A stretch of DNA of 64,000 bases from positions 124,001 to 188,000 of the forward strand of contig NZ_JASJEV010000004.1 in NCBI RefSeq assembly GCF_030067675.1, written 5' to 3'. Below the pieces are notes generated by a model. The model did not search any database. It was given only the letters and a program-made list of their open reading frames with translations, and was not told where the DNA came from. Shown one piece after another: positions 8,585 to 17,856 of the stretch; position 1 is the first letter of the stretch; each line of letters starts with the position of its first letter. The position numbers were made by a program, and so were the translations under genes. Source of the DNA: Chelatococcus albus (lineage in GTDB: Bacteria > Pseudomonadota > Alphaproteobacteria > Rhizobiales > Beijerinckiaceae).

Positions 8585-8979
8585 TGGGCGGCCTCCTCGG
8601 TGAGGGTTTCGGGCTTACGGAAGAATTCGTTGCGCTGGTGGTAGTAGCCGAGGCCGAACAGCGCCTGCTCGGCGGCCGGAAGCGAGGCGGGGAAGGGATC
8701 GTCGGACGGGTCCATGGCCTCCAGGATGCTCCCTATGATGCGCTCCAGATGGAAACGCTGCCCCGGTCGCTGCTTGCCGATCTTGGAGAGATGATTGGCC
8801 GAGCCCTTCTCCAGAAGTGCGAAGACCTTTCGCGGCTGGGCAGAGGCTGCCCCGTAGAACTTGTCCTTGATCGTGGCGTTGACAGTGCGGCCGAGCGCGG
8901 CCAGCTGTGCCTGCTCGTAGGCGGCGAAGAGCCGCCCGAGCAGATAACCCTTGCTCCTGTTGTTCGGGTCGAGCGACAC
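8581..8979 (-). CDS. cas11c: Cas11c, small Cascade subunit from an internal start within cas8c
   Basis: Type I-C systems are known to make their small subunit by internal initiation inside cas8c. Here the minus strand has a perfect AAGGAGG, 5 bases, then an in-frame GTG at 8979, which would yield a 132-residue helical C-terminal product beginning (M)SLDPNNRSKGYLLGRLF. The position and size agree with characterised Cas11c proteins (about 120-130 residues). A full-strength ribosome site inside a coding region is unlikely to be chance. Copies of this subunit would line the inner face of the complex. The product itself is inferred, not shown. Confidence 0.75.
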   Translation of the reverse strand: MSLDPNNRSKGYLLGRLFAAYEQAQLAALGRTVNATIKDKFYGAASAQPRKVFALLEKGSANHLSKIGKQRPGQRFHLERIIGSILEAMDPSDDPFPASLPAAEQALFGLGYYHQRNEFFRKPETLTEEAAQ

Positions 8980-10356
8980 GGGTGCCTCCTTCGCCTTGTC
9001 CAATGTCCCAGTCCGCGCGGGATCCATGCCGAAATTGCGCACGAGGACCGCGCGCAGCATGCCAGCTCTCAGCGCATTGATTTCCCCGTCCGCCCGGATG
9101 CGCATCAGCACGGTGGCGAGCAGCGTCAGCGGATAGGGCGTGCCGGTGAGAATGGCGCGCATCCATTCCCCGGCGAGATTGGGCGGCACGTTCTCGCGCT
9201 TGCCGAGCACCGCCGTCTCGGCCAGATAACGCCAGAGCGGGGGATAGCCATCGCGCGGCGGCGGCTCGATCGCCATGTCCGAGACGAAGCGCGCATAGTT
9301 GGCGGCGAGCCGGCCGAAATCGTCCTCCAGCCAGAAGCGGATGGAAATGCGCGCCGCATTGGGGGCGAGGCCGAGGACGTAGAAGCGAACCCCCTCGGCC
9401 AGCTTGGGCTCAATGTCTCTGAGCGGAATGCCGCGGCGCATGCGTCCGAGAGCCTCGCCGACCATGCCGGCCTCGATCCCCTCGTCCGGCTGCGGATCAA
9501 ACCAGGCATTGAAGAAGCTTTCCGCCACCTCCGCGACATGCGCGTCCGCGGCATCCGCCCAGAAGACGGTGGAGGCGTCGCCGATCTGGATGCGGTGCCT
9601 GTCGTCGGCGAGAAAGGTGTTGAGCGCCGTCGTATATTTGAAGGCGGCTGCCTCGGAGACCGGAGCGTTCTCCCCCTGCTCGTGACCGTAGGACGTGAAG
9701 GCGTCGAGATTGAAGGACACGATGGAGGCGCCGGACGACTGCGCCCCCCAGACGCCCTTGATGGCCGGATGCAGCCGCGCGATAGGTCCCGCCGCGCCAG
9801 TGACCAGACAGACGGCTGCGGCCTCACCGTTGCCCGCAGAAATGTCTGCCCACAGGGCCCGAGCTGCCGGCCGGTCGTGCAGGTAGACGTCCTGTCGCCG
9901 CTCGCTCTCGAGCGCGAAAATGACGTTCTGATCCTTCATCTCCTCCGGCCAAAACGGCGGGGCGAATTGCTCGGGTGACCAGTTGTCGAGAAAGTGCAGG
10001 AGAGCCAGGAGCCCGGAGTCCGCGGTCCCCAAGAGAGTGTCCCGATGCCTCTGGATGAAAGCGGCGTGCTCCTCGGCCGTCCGCTTGCCTTCGCCGGCGG
10101 TGACGCCGAGCACATAGGAGGTCTTGTCCCACAGGAAGTTCGGCGCGATGGCGACCGTGCGCTTCACGGGCTGCGGCACCTGCATCAGTCGCGGCGCTCT
10201 CTTCCTGCCCGTGCCGTCGCGCAGATCGGTCACGGAGGCGACGCTGCCATCCTCGTTCAGCGAGATGACGAAGCCGATCTTCTCGGTCGAGAAACCGAGG
10301 GGCGGCACGCTCGGAAGCCGGTCGTAGGCCTTGGCGAGGGATGCCAGAATGCTCAT
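8581..10356 (-). CDS. cas8c: Cas8c (Csd1), Cascade large subunit
   Basis: This 591-residue Csd1-family protein is the large subunit that recognises the PAM and starts DNA unwinding in type I-C interference. The N-terminus ILASLAKAYDRL and the segments FLWDKTSYVLGV and LNTFLADDRHRIQIGDAST are typical of the family. I chose the ATG at 10356 because it gives the family N-terminus and has AAGG upstream; the frame stays open 36 bases further. The C-terminal 132 codons are probably also translated separately as Cas11c from an internal ribosome site (see that entry). The stop overlaps cas7 by 4 bases; cas5 lies 58 bases upstream. Confidence 0.95.
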   Translation of the reverse strand: MSILASLAKAYDRLPSVPPLGFSTEKIGFVISLNEDGSVASVTDLRDGTGRKRAPRLMQVPQPVKRTVAIAPNFLWDKTSYVLGVTAGEGKRTAEEHAAFIQRHRDTLLGTADSGLLALLHFLDNWSPEQFAPPFWPEEMKDQNVIFALESERRQDVYLHDRPAARALWADISAGNGEAAAVCLVTGAAGPIARLHPAIKGVWGAQSSGASIVSFNLDAFTSYGHEQGENAPVSEAAAFKYTTALNTFLADDRHRIQIGDASTVFWADAADAHVAEVAESFFNAWFDPQPDEGIEAGMVGEALGRMRRGIPLRDIEPKLAEGVRFYVLGLAPNAARISIRFWLEDDFGRLAANYARFVSDMAIEPPPRDGYPPLWRYLAETAVLGKRENVPPNLAGEWMRAILTGTPYPLTLLATVLMRIRADGEINALRAGMLRAVLVRNFGMDPARTGTLDKAKEAPVSLDPNNRSKGYLLGRLFAAYEQAQLAALGRTVNATIKDKFYGAASAQPRKVFALLEKGSANHLSKIGKQRPGQRFHLERIIGSILEAMDPSDDPFPASLPAAEQALFGLGYYHQRNEFFRKPETLTEEAAQ

Positions 10357-10414
10357 GGGGACCTTCGCAGTGCTTTGCGCCCATGCCCGCAACGGGCGGC
10401 GGGCAACGAAAGGT

Positions 10415-11131
10415 TCAGCGCAGAATGTCCGGCGAGCCGGGCCGGGGCACGCGCATCACGCCGCTGTCGAGCCGGGCGCGGAAGAACAGCGAGGGCCGCC
10501 CCTCGGCCTGATGGTCGATGTCCCACAGCATGAAGCCGAGGTCGCGCGCTCGGCCGAAGCCAAGATCGGCCGCCCTGTGTTCCGGTCGCGGTTCGGGCAT
10601 GGGTGCACCGGGTGCGACGAGCGAGAACCGGGCGGCGAACTCCCGGGTGCCCAGGCAGGGCTGGTGGAAGCACTGGCCGCGCGCGGCGCGGCGGTTGAAG
10701 ATGTCGAGGTGCTTGCCCTCGTTCTCCTCCGCATCCGCCCTGTCCGTCAGCTCGAAATGGGCTTCGATGACATAGGCGACATCGACGAGCACGGTGGCGG
10801 CGCGCTGTTGGCGCTTGTCTTCCACCTTGAGGGCAAGCCCCTCCAGGCTGCCGCGGTTCATCGCCGTCCGGACCGTGCCGGCGAGAATCTTGCTGCTCAC
10901 CTCGTTGCGGCGGATGGACTGAAAGCGGATCGGCTTCAGCACGTGGATGGCGTCGATGACCCAGCGGATCGCCGGCTTCCAGTGGATCGCTTCCAGAATG
11001 CCGCGCGCCGCCGACGGGGTCATCACATCGTAGGAGACCCGCTCGACCTTCATCTCCGGGCGCGTAAAGCAAGCGTAATCGCCCGCGACGTGCAGCCGAA
11101 TTCCGTAAGACACGATTGCCCCCAACCCCAT
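10415..11131 (-). CDS. cas5: Cas5c (Cas5d), crRNA-processing endoribonuclease
   Basis: This 238-residue protein shows SYGIRLHVAGDYACFTRPEMK near the N-terminus, VERVSYDVMTPSAARGILEAIHWKP, and a C-terminal GFMLWDID. In type I-C, which lacks Cas6, Cas5 itself cuts the pre-crRNA within the repeat hairpin; candidate catalytic residues are the Tyr in VSYDVMTP and the Lys-His in EGKHLDIFNRR. The first ATG is at 11131, but a GTG at 11113 with GGGGG 6 bases upstream gives the usual family start (M/V)SYGIRLH and may be the true start. A low-GC insertion separates this gene from cas3, which normally precedes it directly. Confidence 0.94.
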   Translation of the reverse strand: MGLGAIVSYGIRLHVAGDYACFTRPEMKVERVSYDVMTPSAARGILEAIHWKPAIRWVIDAIHVLKPIRFQSIRRNEVSSKILAGTVRTAMNRGSLEGLALKVEDKRQQRAATVLVDVAYVIEAHFELTDRADAEENEGKHLDIFNRRAARGQCFHQPCLGTREFAARFSLVAPGAPMPEPRPEHRAADLGFGRARDLGFMLWDIDHQAEGRPSLFFRARLDSGVMRVPRPGSPDILR

Positions 11132-11165
11132 AATGACCTGTCACAGCTTACATAAAGCCGCGCAG

Positions 11166-11983
<818 letters not shown>

Positions 11984-14320
11984 TCACACCATCCACTGCT
12001 CCAGCCCGAGATAATCTGCATCCTCCCACAAGAGGCCGACGTCGGGCCGATAGAGGCTTTCCCTCACCAGCACGGCGAACTGGTCGCCGCGGAACGTCTC
12101 TGCGCGAAAAACGACGTGACCGGCCGCCATGAGCTTTGCCCGCGACTGCGGCGGCACCTGCACGATGTAGGATTGCAGCTTCCGCGCCAGCACCCCGGAG
12201 GGGATGGCTTCGATGCCGAGCTTGTCCACGATCTCCTTCGCGTCTGGCGTATTCGCCACAATCACCGGCTCCATGCCGCTCTCGATCATGCGGAACTTTT
12301 CGGCAGCGCTCCGATAGGCGAAGTTCGTCTCGATGCCGTGCGCGCCCGGCCCCATGTGGAAGTCGGCAAGGATCGCCTCCCTGTCGACGCCCTCCGGCCC
12401 GACGCGCCAGTAGACCTCTCCGAAAAAGTCCGTCATCGCTGCGGGCGATAGAAGATCATCATTCCTGTGCTTGTGCGCAATGCGGCCGAAGTCACCGCTG
12501 AGGCTCTTGACTTCGGGCGGCGGCGGATGATCGGGCGCGATAAAGACGGTAACGACGCTCTCCTCCACCGGCCGCCGGCCCTCGCGGTTGCAGCGGCCCG
12601 CTGCCTGCGCCACCTGGTCCAGCCCTGCCTCGGCCCGCCACACTCTCGGGAAATCGAGATCAACACCGGCCTCCACCAGCGACGTCGCGATGACCCGGCA
12701 GGCGCGCCCGTCCTTCAGTCGCTGCCTGACTTCGGCAAGGGTCGCCCGCCGGTCGGCGGCATGCTGCCGGGTGGAAAGATGCACGAGCCCGTCGAGCCCG
12801 GCCTCCTGCGCCGCTCGATAGAGCGCGAGCGCGTGCTTGCGGCTGTTGACGATGACAAGCCCTTGCCGTTCCTCCGCCAAGGCGGCCACCAGCGCGGCAT
12901 CGTCCATGTTGCCGGGGAACCGGAGCGTCACGCGCTTGAGCCGGCTCGCCAGCCTCTGCGGCTCGGGTGCCAGTTCGCGGCCGGCGAGCGGCAGGCCGGC
13001 GGGATGGCCCGCGGGAAAGTTGCCGGCGTCGAGCGCCGGCTGCGTCGCCGTGCACAGCACGATGCTGCACCCGTAGTTCGCGGCGAGTTCCCTGAGTGCT
13101 GCAACGGCCGGCGCCAGCAAGGGGCGCGGCAGCGTCTGCGCCTCGTCGAGAATGATGATGCTGCCGGCGATGTTGTGCAGCTTGCGGCAGCGTGCCGGGC
13201 GGGCGGCAAACAGGCTCTCGAACAATTGCACATTGGTGGTGACGACGACGGGGGCGGCCCAGTCCTCCATGGCGAGCTTCAGCTTGTCCCGGCCCGCCGC
13301 TTCGCCGTCCGCCGCGCAGGGCTCTCGGCGCCCTGCCCGCCCTTCGTCGATGGCCGAGTGATGCTCAAGCACGACCTCATCGCCCAGTATGTCGCGGAAG
13401 ATCGCAGCCGTCTGGTCGATGATGGACGTGAAGGGAATGGCGTAGATGATGCGCCGGTGGCCGTGGGCCCTGGCATGGTCGAGCGCGAAGCCGAGCGAAG
13501 CGAGCGTCTTGCCGCCGCCGGTCGGTACGGTGAGCGTGAACAGGCCGGGCGCCTCGCCGGCCCGCTCCCGCACATGGTCCAGCACGGTGCTGCGCAAGCT
13601 GTTGACAGGCGTATCGCCATTGCGCAACGCGCCCATGCGCCGCTCGTAGGCAGCCAGCAGATCCGGAAGAACGGTCTGCAGTGCCGGCCAATGGCGGTCG
13701 ACCTCTCGCCCCTCGATGCGGCTGTAGAACGCCTCGGTATCCTTGAAATCGGCATCGACGAGGCAGGAGAAGAGCATGCGGCCGAGAAAGGCGAACTGGA
13801 AGGCGAGCCGCGCCCGCGCCGCCTTCTGCGCAGCCGGCGTCGCCCCGGTGGGTGGCGGCGGCTCCCAGAGGAAGGCCGGCAGGAGCCCGTTCGCATCAGG
13901 CATGATCTCCTCGCGCCAGACCGGATCGAGAGCGGTGGAGGAGACATTCTTCAGCCGGTCGGAAAGCGTGGCGAAGCTCTCTTTCTGTTTGCTCCGCCTG
14001 TCGGGCAGGCCTGCATGGTGCCCTGCTATGGCGTAGGCGATGAGCTCGGCGATGACCCTGTCCGCGCCATTGGCCATTTCAAGAACCAGAGCAGCCCCTG
14101 CCGTCGAGTGGTCGACCCGCTCCCTGCCGCCGGCGAGCCGTGCCAGGAAGTCGGGCGTGTACTTGCCGATGTCATGAAGAAGACCGGCGAGCCGTGCAGC
14201 TTTGTCCGCTCCGAAAGCTGCGCCGTTGGCTGCTGCGCGCCTGGCTGTCTCTTCCAGATGCTCGCGCAGGGGCTGCCAATTGCAGCGGCGCCCGTCTTTT
14301 GTTGAATGTGCGTAATACAT
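11984..14320 (-). CDS. cas3: Cas3, HD nuclease-helicase (type I-C)
   Basis: This 778-residue protein degrades target DNA after Cascade binding. The N-terminal HD nuclease shows LLHDIGKY (HD at residues 49-50) and AGHHAGLPD (about 99-106). The helicase part shows Walker A PTGGGKT (266-272), IPFTSIIDQ, DEAQ in SIIILDEAQTLP (392-395), CTATQPA, and motif VI-like QAAGRCNREG. I chose the ATG at 14320, giving MYYAHSTKDGRRCNWQPL, as in other Cas3 proteins; an upstream in-frame extension has no similarity. It is the first cas gene of the locus but is separated from cas5 by about 850 bases of foreign-looking sequence, so it may need its own promoter or rely on read-through. Confidence 0.96.
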   Translation of the reverse strand: MYYAHSTKDGRRCNWQPLREHLEETARRAAANGAAFGADKAARLAGLLHDIGKYTPDFLARLAGGRERVDHSTAGAALVLEMANGADRVIAELIAYAIAGHHAGLPDRRSKQKESFATLSDRLKNVSSTALDPVWREEIMPDANGLLPAFLWEPPPPTGATPAAQKAARARLAFQFAFLGRMLFSCLVDADFKDTEAFYSRIEGREVDRHWPALQTVLPDLLAAYERRMGALRNGDTPVNSLRSTVLDHVRERAGEAPGLFTLTVPTGGGKTLASLGFALDHARAHGHRRIIYAIPFTSIIDQTAAIFRDILGDEVVLEHHSAIDEGRAGRREPCAADGEAAGRDKLKLAMEDWAAPVVVTTNVQLFESLFAARPARCRKLHNIAGSIIILDEAQTLPRPLLAPAVAALRELAANYGCSIVLCTATQPALDAGNFPAGHPAGLPLAGRELAPEPQRLASRLKRVTLRFPGNMDDAALVAALAEERQGLVIVNSRKHALALYRAAQEAGLDGLVHLSTRQHAADRRATLAEVRQRLKDGRACRVIATSLVEAGVDLDFPRVWRAEAGLDQVAQAAGRCNREGRRPVEESVVTVFIAPDHPPPPEVKSLSGDFGRIAHKHRNDDLLSPAAMTDFFGEVYWRVGPEGVDREAILADFHMGPGAHGIETNFAYRSAAEKFRMIESGMEPVIVANTPDAKEIVDKLGIEAIPSGVLARKLQSYIVQVPPQSRAKLMAAGHVVFRAETFRGDQFAVLVRESLYRPDVGLLWEDADYLGLEQWMV

Positions 14321-14520
14321 TTCGTCCCTCGGCAGTTCCTGATACGCTACCGGAGCCCATTGTGTGCATACTGGAATGACACCCGCAGCTCTGAATCGAA
14401 AGCAGCCTTCTGCCCGGGCCGAGGGAAAATGTGTGGCCTGTGGTGACCAATCTGCACATGACGGCGGTGGCACGGGGCTGTGACGGTCAGCGCACTGCAC
14501 AGTCCCAATGACGTGCTCCC

Positions 14521-14757
14521 TTGGAATCGGGCGAGCACTACAAAGTCGGTCGAAGCGATGACCTTGAGCGCCGCGTGAAGGAAGTCCGTATCGCGCTGCC
14601 CGAAGCCGTGACCCTTGTTCATGCGATACGCACGGACGACCCGGCCGGGATCGAGGCATATTGGCATCGGCGGTTCGCCGACCGGCGCGCGAACGGCGAA
14701 TGGTTCAAGCTCGCCCCGTCCGATGTGGCGGTCTTCAAGCGCCGGAAATTTCAGTAG
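14521..14757 (+). pseudogene. Truncated GIY-YIG family protein (C-terminal part)
   Basis: A TTG-started frame of 78 codons reads [20 protein letters not shown], then [28 protein letters not shown] and NGEWFKL...VAVFKRRKF. This is the C-terminal half of a GIY-YIG/MUG113-type protein. Family members normally have an upstream region including the first strand and often 100 or more further residues, absent here. No ATG or ribosome site is seen. It is therefore probably a 5'-truncated remnant. It lies upstream of cas3 on the opposite strand and is a different GIY-YIG subtype from the remnant on the other side of cas3. Confidence 0.6.
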
Positions 14758-15058
14758 GAACGAGAAGAGAACAAGCGGCCCCGACAACGGTCGAGAAGGA
14801 TTGTCCAAGTCCGAAGTTACGAGCACGAGCGCCCTTCGACCGCGTGATCAAGCGCGTCGTCGAGGTTGATCCAAAGGCAAGAGCCCACGTCGCGGCCCGT
14901 TTTCATGCACGAGAAGCCGTCTCGACTCGGCCGGGTATCAGGCAAGCCGTATTCGCGAAAACCCGGCAGGCGCCCGCCTTAACCCCGTTAGCGATCAGGT
15001 CGGCGCGCACGGTCGAGTCGGGCGCCCGCTTGATCTGAACGGCCGTCGGGAGGTGGGC
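14758..15058. other. About 300 bases without a recognisable gene
   Basis: Only short overlapping frames are present, none with a known domain or ribosome site. A fragment reading VVEVDPKARAHVAARFHARE exists on the plus strand, but I cannot assign it. The stretch lies between the truncated GIY-YIG gene and the tRNA-Glu and is probably decayed accessory DNA. Confidence 0.4.
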
Positions 15059-15142
15059 TCACGCGACGGCGCCGGGCGAGCCGGCAAAGGCGGGCGAGGT
15101 CATGAGAACCGCAAGAGCGGCGATCGATGGAACGCGGCGCAT
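15059..15142 (-). CDS. Very short peptide resembling a secretion signal (possible gene remnant)
   Basis: A 27-codon frame reads MRRVPSIAALAVLMTSPAFA, then GSPGAVA and a stop. It has a basic N-terminus, a hydrophobic core and an AFA cleavage-like site, as in signal peptides. GGGGGG lies a few bases upstream of the ATG and could serve as ribosome site. The mature part would be only about 7 residues, so this is more likely the 5' remnant of a secreted protein gene cut off by rearrangement than a functional peptide. Confidence 0.3.
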   Translation of the reverse strand: MRRVPSIAALAVLMTSPAFAGSPGAVA

Positions 15143-15293
15143 GTAGACCCCCCGAGTCTTGGGGAATGCTAACCCGCAAGAACTTGACTTGGCAATTCAC
15201 GAGCCAAACGGGCCGACGGCAACGCTTATTGCGTCACCATTGCGCCAATTCACATCATTAGCCGGAAAATGAGGCCGAAAGCCTTGCTGCGCT

Positions 15294-15369
15294 TGGCGCT
15301 CCCTAGGGGACTCGAACCCCTGTTTTCGCCGTGAGAGGGCGACGTCCTAGACCGCTAGACGAAGGGAGC
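15294..15369 (-). tRNA. tRNA-Glu (anticodon CTC)
   Basis: On the minus strand the gene starts GCTCCCTTCGTCTAGCGGTC and ends CCCCTAGGGAGCGCCA. The acceptor stem GCTCCCT pairs with AGGGAGC, the discriminator base is G and CCA is encoded. The anticodon stem TCGCC/GGCGA encloses the loop CTCTCAC with anticodon CTC (15333-15335), reading GAG. The T arm has GGTTCGAGTCC. The 3' end faces the cas locus, as expected if the tRNA had served as an integration site, though no direct repeat was found. Confidence 0.96.
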
Positions 15370-15575
15370 GTCTGCGCGTGAGCCGCTCCTATATAGGGAG
15401 GTCGGCGGCCGTTCAAGCCTTCTTGCCACCGGTCCCGCACAAATTCACAGGCGGGATGCGCGAGGAGTGGTCGGCGGGCATCGGCTGTGGGCGCACTTCG
15501 TGCTAACGCTGCGGGTTGCGGAACAGCAGATGTGGCGGCTCGGGCGGCGCGAGACGAGGAAAGGTGCGGGGGGCG

Positions 15576-16607
15576 ATGGACGCGACGAACGCGGCAGGAA
15601 GCGGGGGCACGCTGCGCCGCTTCGTGGTGGCAGCCGATCAGGCGGGGCGGCTCGACCGCATGCTCGCCGCCGCCGCGGCCGAGCTGTCGCGCAGCCGCCT
15701 GCAGCAGCTCATCAAGGCCGGCCACGTCACGCTCGACGGGCAAACGGTGACCAACGCCAAGCATAAGGTGACGGCCGGCATGCAGGTCGCGCTCACCCTG
15801 CCCGAGGCCGTGCCTCCGGAACCCGCGCCCGAGGCCATCCCGCTCACCATCATCTATGAGGACGAGGATCTCGTCGTCATCGACAAGCCAGCCGGCCTCG
15901 TCGTGCACCCTGCCCCCGGCAATGAGACGGGCACGCTCGTCAACGCCCTCATCGCCCATTGCGGAGACACACTCTCCGGCATCGGCGGCGTGAAGCGGCC
16001 GGGCATCGTGCATCGGCTCGACAAGGACACCTCCGGACTGATGGTGGTGGCAAAGACCGACCGCGCCCATCAGGCGCTCTCCGCCCAGTTCGCCGACCAC
16101 GGCCGCACCGGCCCTCTGGAGCGCGCCTATCTCGCCGTCGTCTGGGGCGTTCCGGCGCCCCAGCGCGGCAGCGTCGTCGCCCCGATCGACCGCTCGCCGC
16201 GCAACCGCGAGAAGATGGCCGTGGTGCCGGAGGGGCGCGGCCGCACGGCGATCACCCACTACGCCGTCGAGCAGGTTTTCGCCGCCGCCACGGGGCAGGA
16301 ACCGGTCGCGAGCCTCGTGCGTTGTCACCTCGAGACGGGCCGCACCCACCAGATCCGCGTGCACATGGCGCATATCGGCCATCCCCTCCTGGGCGATGCC
16401 CTGTATGGCAGCGGCTTCCGCACCAAGGCGAACCGCCTTGACGATGCGGCTCGCGAGCGCCTCGCCGCCCTCGCGCGGCAAGCGTTGCACGCGACGCTCC
16501 TCGGCTTCGCCCATCCCGCAACGGGCGAGCCGCTGCATTTCGAGAGCGAGCCGCCCGCGGATCTCGCGGCGCTCATCGCCGCCCTGAGCGGCAACCGTCA
16601 CGATTGA
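15576..16607 (+). CDS. rluD: RluA/RluD-family 23S rRNA pseudouridine synthase
   Basis: This 343-residue protein has an S4 RNA-binding domain at the N-terminus (RLDRMLAAAAAELSRSRLQQ, then LIKAGHVTLDGQ) and a pseudouridine synthase domain with the catalytic motif HRLDKDTSGLMV, plus DKPAGLVVHP and GRTHQIRVHMAHIGHPLLGD. RluD-type enzymes modify U1911, U1915 and U1917 in helix 69 of 23S rRNA; the S4 domain and length favour RluD over RluA or RluC, but the exact target is inferred. I chose the ATG at 15576, preceded by a G-rich ribosome site. The gene precedes rpoH in the same direction, a neighbourhood common in alphaproteobacteria. Confidence 0.92.
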   Translation: MDATNAAGSGGTLRRFVVAADQAGRLDRMLAAAAAELSRSRLQQLIKAGHVTLDGQTVTNAKHKVTAGMQVALTLPEAVPPEPAPEAIPLTIIYEDEDLVVIDKPAGLVVHPAPGNETGTLVNALIAHCGDTLSGIGGVKRPGIVHRLDKDTSGLMVVAKTDRAHQALSAQFADHGRTGPLERAYLAVVWGVPAPQRGSVVAPIDRSPRNREKMAVVPEGRGRTAITHYAVEQVFAAATGQEPVASLVRCHLETGRTHQIRVHMAHIGHPLLGDALYGSGFRTKANRLDDAARERLAALARQALHATLLGFAHPATGEPLHFESEPPADLAALIAALSGNRHD

Positions 16608-16702
16608 GACCGATCGGCCCGACGCAGCCGTGTGCGCCAGCGCACATGGCGGACGGGGGCGAGGGGGCAGACTGCTGATTGAAACGACCGGATCAGGGCC
16701 CT

Positions 16703-16731
16703 TTTTCGGCCATGGTCCGCACGACTATAAT
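16703..16731 (+). promoter_or_regulatory. Possible promoter of rpoH
   Basis: A perfect TATAAT lies at 16726-16731, 73 bases before the rpoH ATG. The hexamer at the expected -35 distance (17 bases upstream, around 16703) is TTTTCG, a poor match, so the site would depend on an activator or be weak. In this GC-rich context the perfect -10 is notable. Confidence 0.35.
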
Positions 16732-16804
16732 GACCAGGACGAACGGTCGGCCATCTGGCGGCCGTTCGTGACCCGCCTCAGAAGGGGGTCGACAGGAGGT
16801 TTCG

Positions 16805-17704
16805 ATGGCCACTTCCGCACTGCCGGTTCTCGCCAACGAGGGCGGCCTTACCCGCTACCTCGAGGAGATCCGCCGGTTCCCCATGCTGGAACCGTCCGAG
16901 GAGTACATGCTCGCCAAGCGCTGGCGCGAGCACGGCGACCGCGAGGCGGCGCACAGGCTCGTCACCTCTCATTTGCGCCTCGTGGCAAAGATCGCCATGG
17001 GCTACCGTGGCTATGGCCTGCCCATCGCCGAGGTCGTATCGGAGGGCAACGTCGGCCTCATGCAGGCCGTGAAGCGCTTCGAGCCCGACAAGGGCTTCCG
17101 CCTCGCCACCTACGCCATGTGGTGGATCAAGGCCGCCATTCAAGAGTACATCCTGCGCTCGTGGTCCCTCGTGAAGATGGGGACGACCGCGAACCAGAAG
17201 AAATTGTTCTTCAACCTGCGCAAGGCCAAGGGCCGCATCTCCGCCTATGACGAAGGCGACATGCGCCCCGAGCAGGTCAAGAGCATCGCCACCCGCCTCG
17301 GGGTGCCCGAGCAGGACGTGGTCGAGATGAACCGCCGCCTCGGCGGCGATGCCTCGCTCAACGCGCCGCTCCGGCAGGACGGCGACGGCGAGTGGCAGGA
17401 CTGGCTTGTCGACGACAGCGCCGACCAGGAGGCGATCCTCGTCCAGGAGGAGGAGGGGCAGAACCGCCTCGCCGCCCTGCGCGAGGCCCTCGGCGTGCTC
17501 AACGAGCGCGAGCGCCGCATCTTCGAGGCGCGCCGCCTGCAGGACGAACCCATCACGCTCGAGGAGCTGTCGACGGAATTCGGCGTCTCGCGCGAACGCG
17601 TGCGGCAGATCGAGGTTCGCGCCTTCGAAAAGGTGCAGGAAGCGGTGAAGCGGAATCTCGCCAAGCGCGAGATCCCGCATGCGGCGCTCGCCGCATCGGC
17701 CTGA
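16805..17704 (+). CDS. rpoH: RpoH, heat-shock sigma factor (sigma 32)
   Basis: This 299-residue sigma factor directs RNA polymerase to heat-shock promoters. Region 2 is visible as EYMLAKRWREHGDREAAHRL, then VTSHLRLVAKIAMGYRGYG, and FEPDKGFRLATYAMWWIKAAI. The RpoH box QKKLFFNLRKAKG, diagnostic of sigma 32 and absent from RpoD, follows. Region 4 has EPITLEELSTEFGVSRERVR, a helix-turn-helix. The ribosome site GGAGG precedes the ATG at 16805. A strong hairpin terminator follows the stop. Alphaproteobacteria often carry two or more rpoH copies; from this window I cannot say whether this is RpoH1 or RpoH2. Confidence 0.95.
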   Translation: MATSALPVLANEGGLTRYLEEIRRFPMLEPSEEYMLAKRWREHGDREAAHRLVTSHLRLVAKIAMGYRGYGLPIAEVVSEGNVGLMQAVKRFEPDKGFRLATYAMWWIKAAIQEYILRSWSLVKMGTTANQKKLFFNLRKAKGRISAYDEGDMRPEQVKSIATRLGVPEQDVVEMNRRLGGDASLNAPLRQDGDGEWQDWLVDDSADQEAILVQEEEGQNRLAALREALGVLNERERRIFEARRLQDEPITLEELSTEFGVSRERVRQIEVRAFEKVQEAVKRNLAKREIPHAALAASA

Positions 17705-17733
17705 CCGCCGGAAGGCCACGACCGTCACGAGAC

Positions 17734-17757
17734 AACGCGGCGCCACGGCGCCGCGTT
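17734..17757 (+). terminator. Rho-independent terminator after rpoH
   Basis: AACGCGGCGCC and GGCGCCGCGTT form an 11-bp inverted repeat with a minimal 2-base centre, followed by TTGTCTTTG. It lies 30 bases after the rpoH stop. Confidence 0.75.
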
Positions 17758-17856
17758 TGTCTTTGTGGCTTCGTCAGGGCGCGATGCTCCTGCGGGGGCT
17801 CCCTTTCACCCGCGCCGCCGCCGCTCCACGGCGACCGCGTCAATGGCAGCCGCGCC

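Noticed and set aside
12467-14305. 612-codon plus-strand open frame opposite cas3
   Set aside because: Antisense shadow; composition follows the codon structure of cas3 and no domain is seen.
14347-14826. 159-codon minus-strand open frame upstream of cas3
   Set aside because: Overlaps the recognisable GIY-YIG fragment on the plus strand and has no domain of its own.
15294-15369. tRNA 3' end duplicated as an attachment-site repeat at the left border of the CRISPR region
   Set aside because: No copy of the tRNA-Glu 3' sequence was found near 3000-3100 or in the remnants, and no integrase gene is present.
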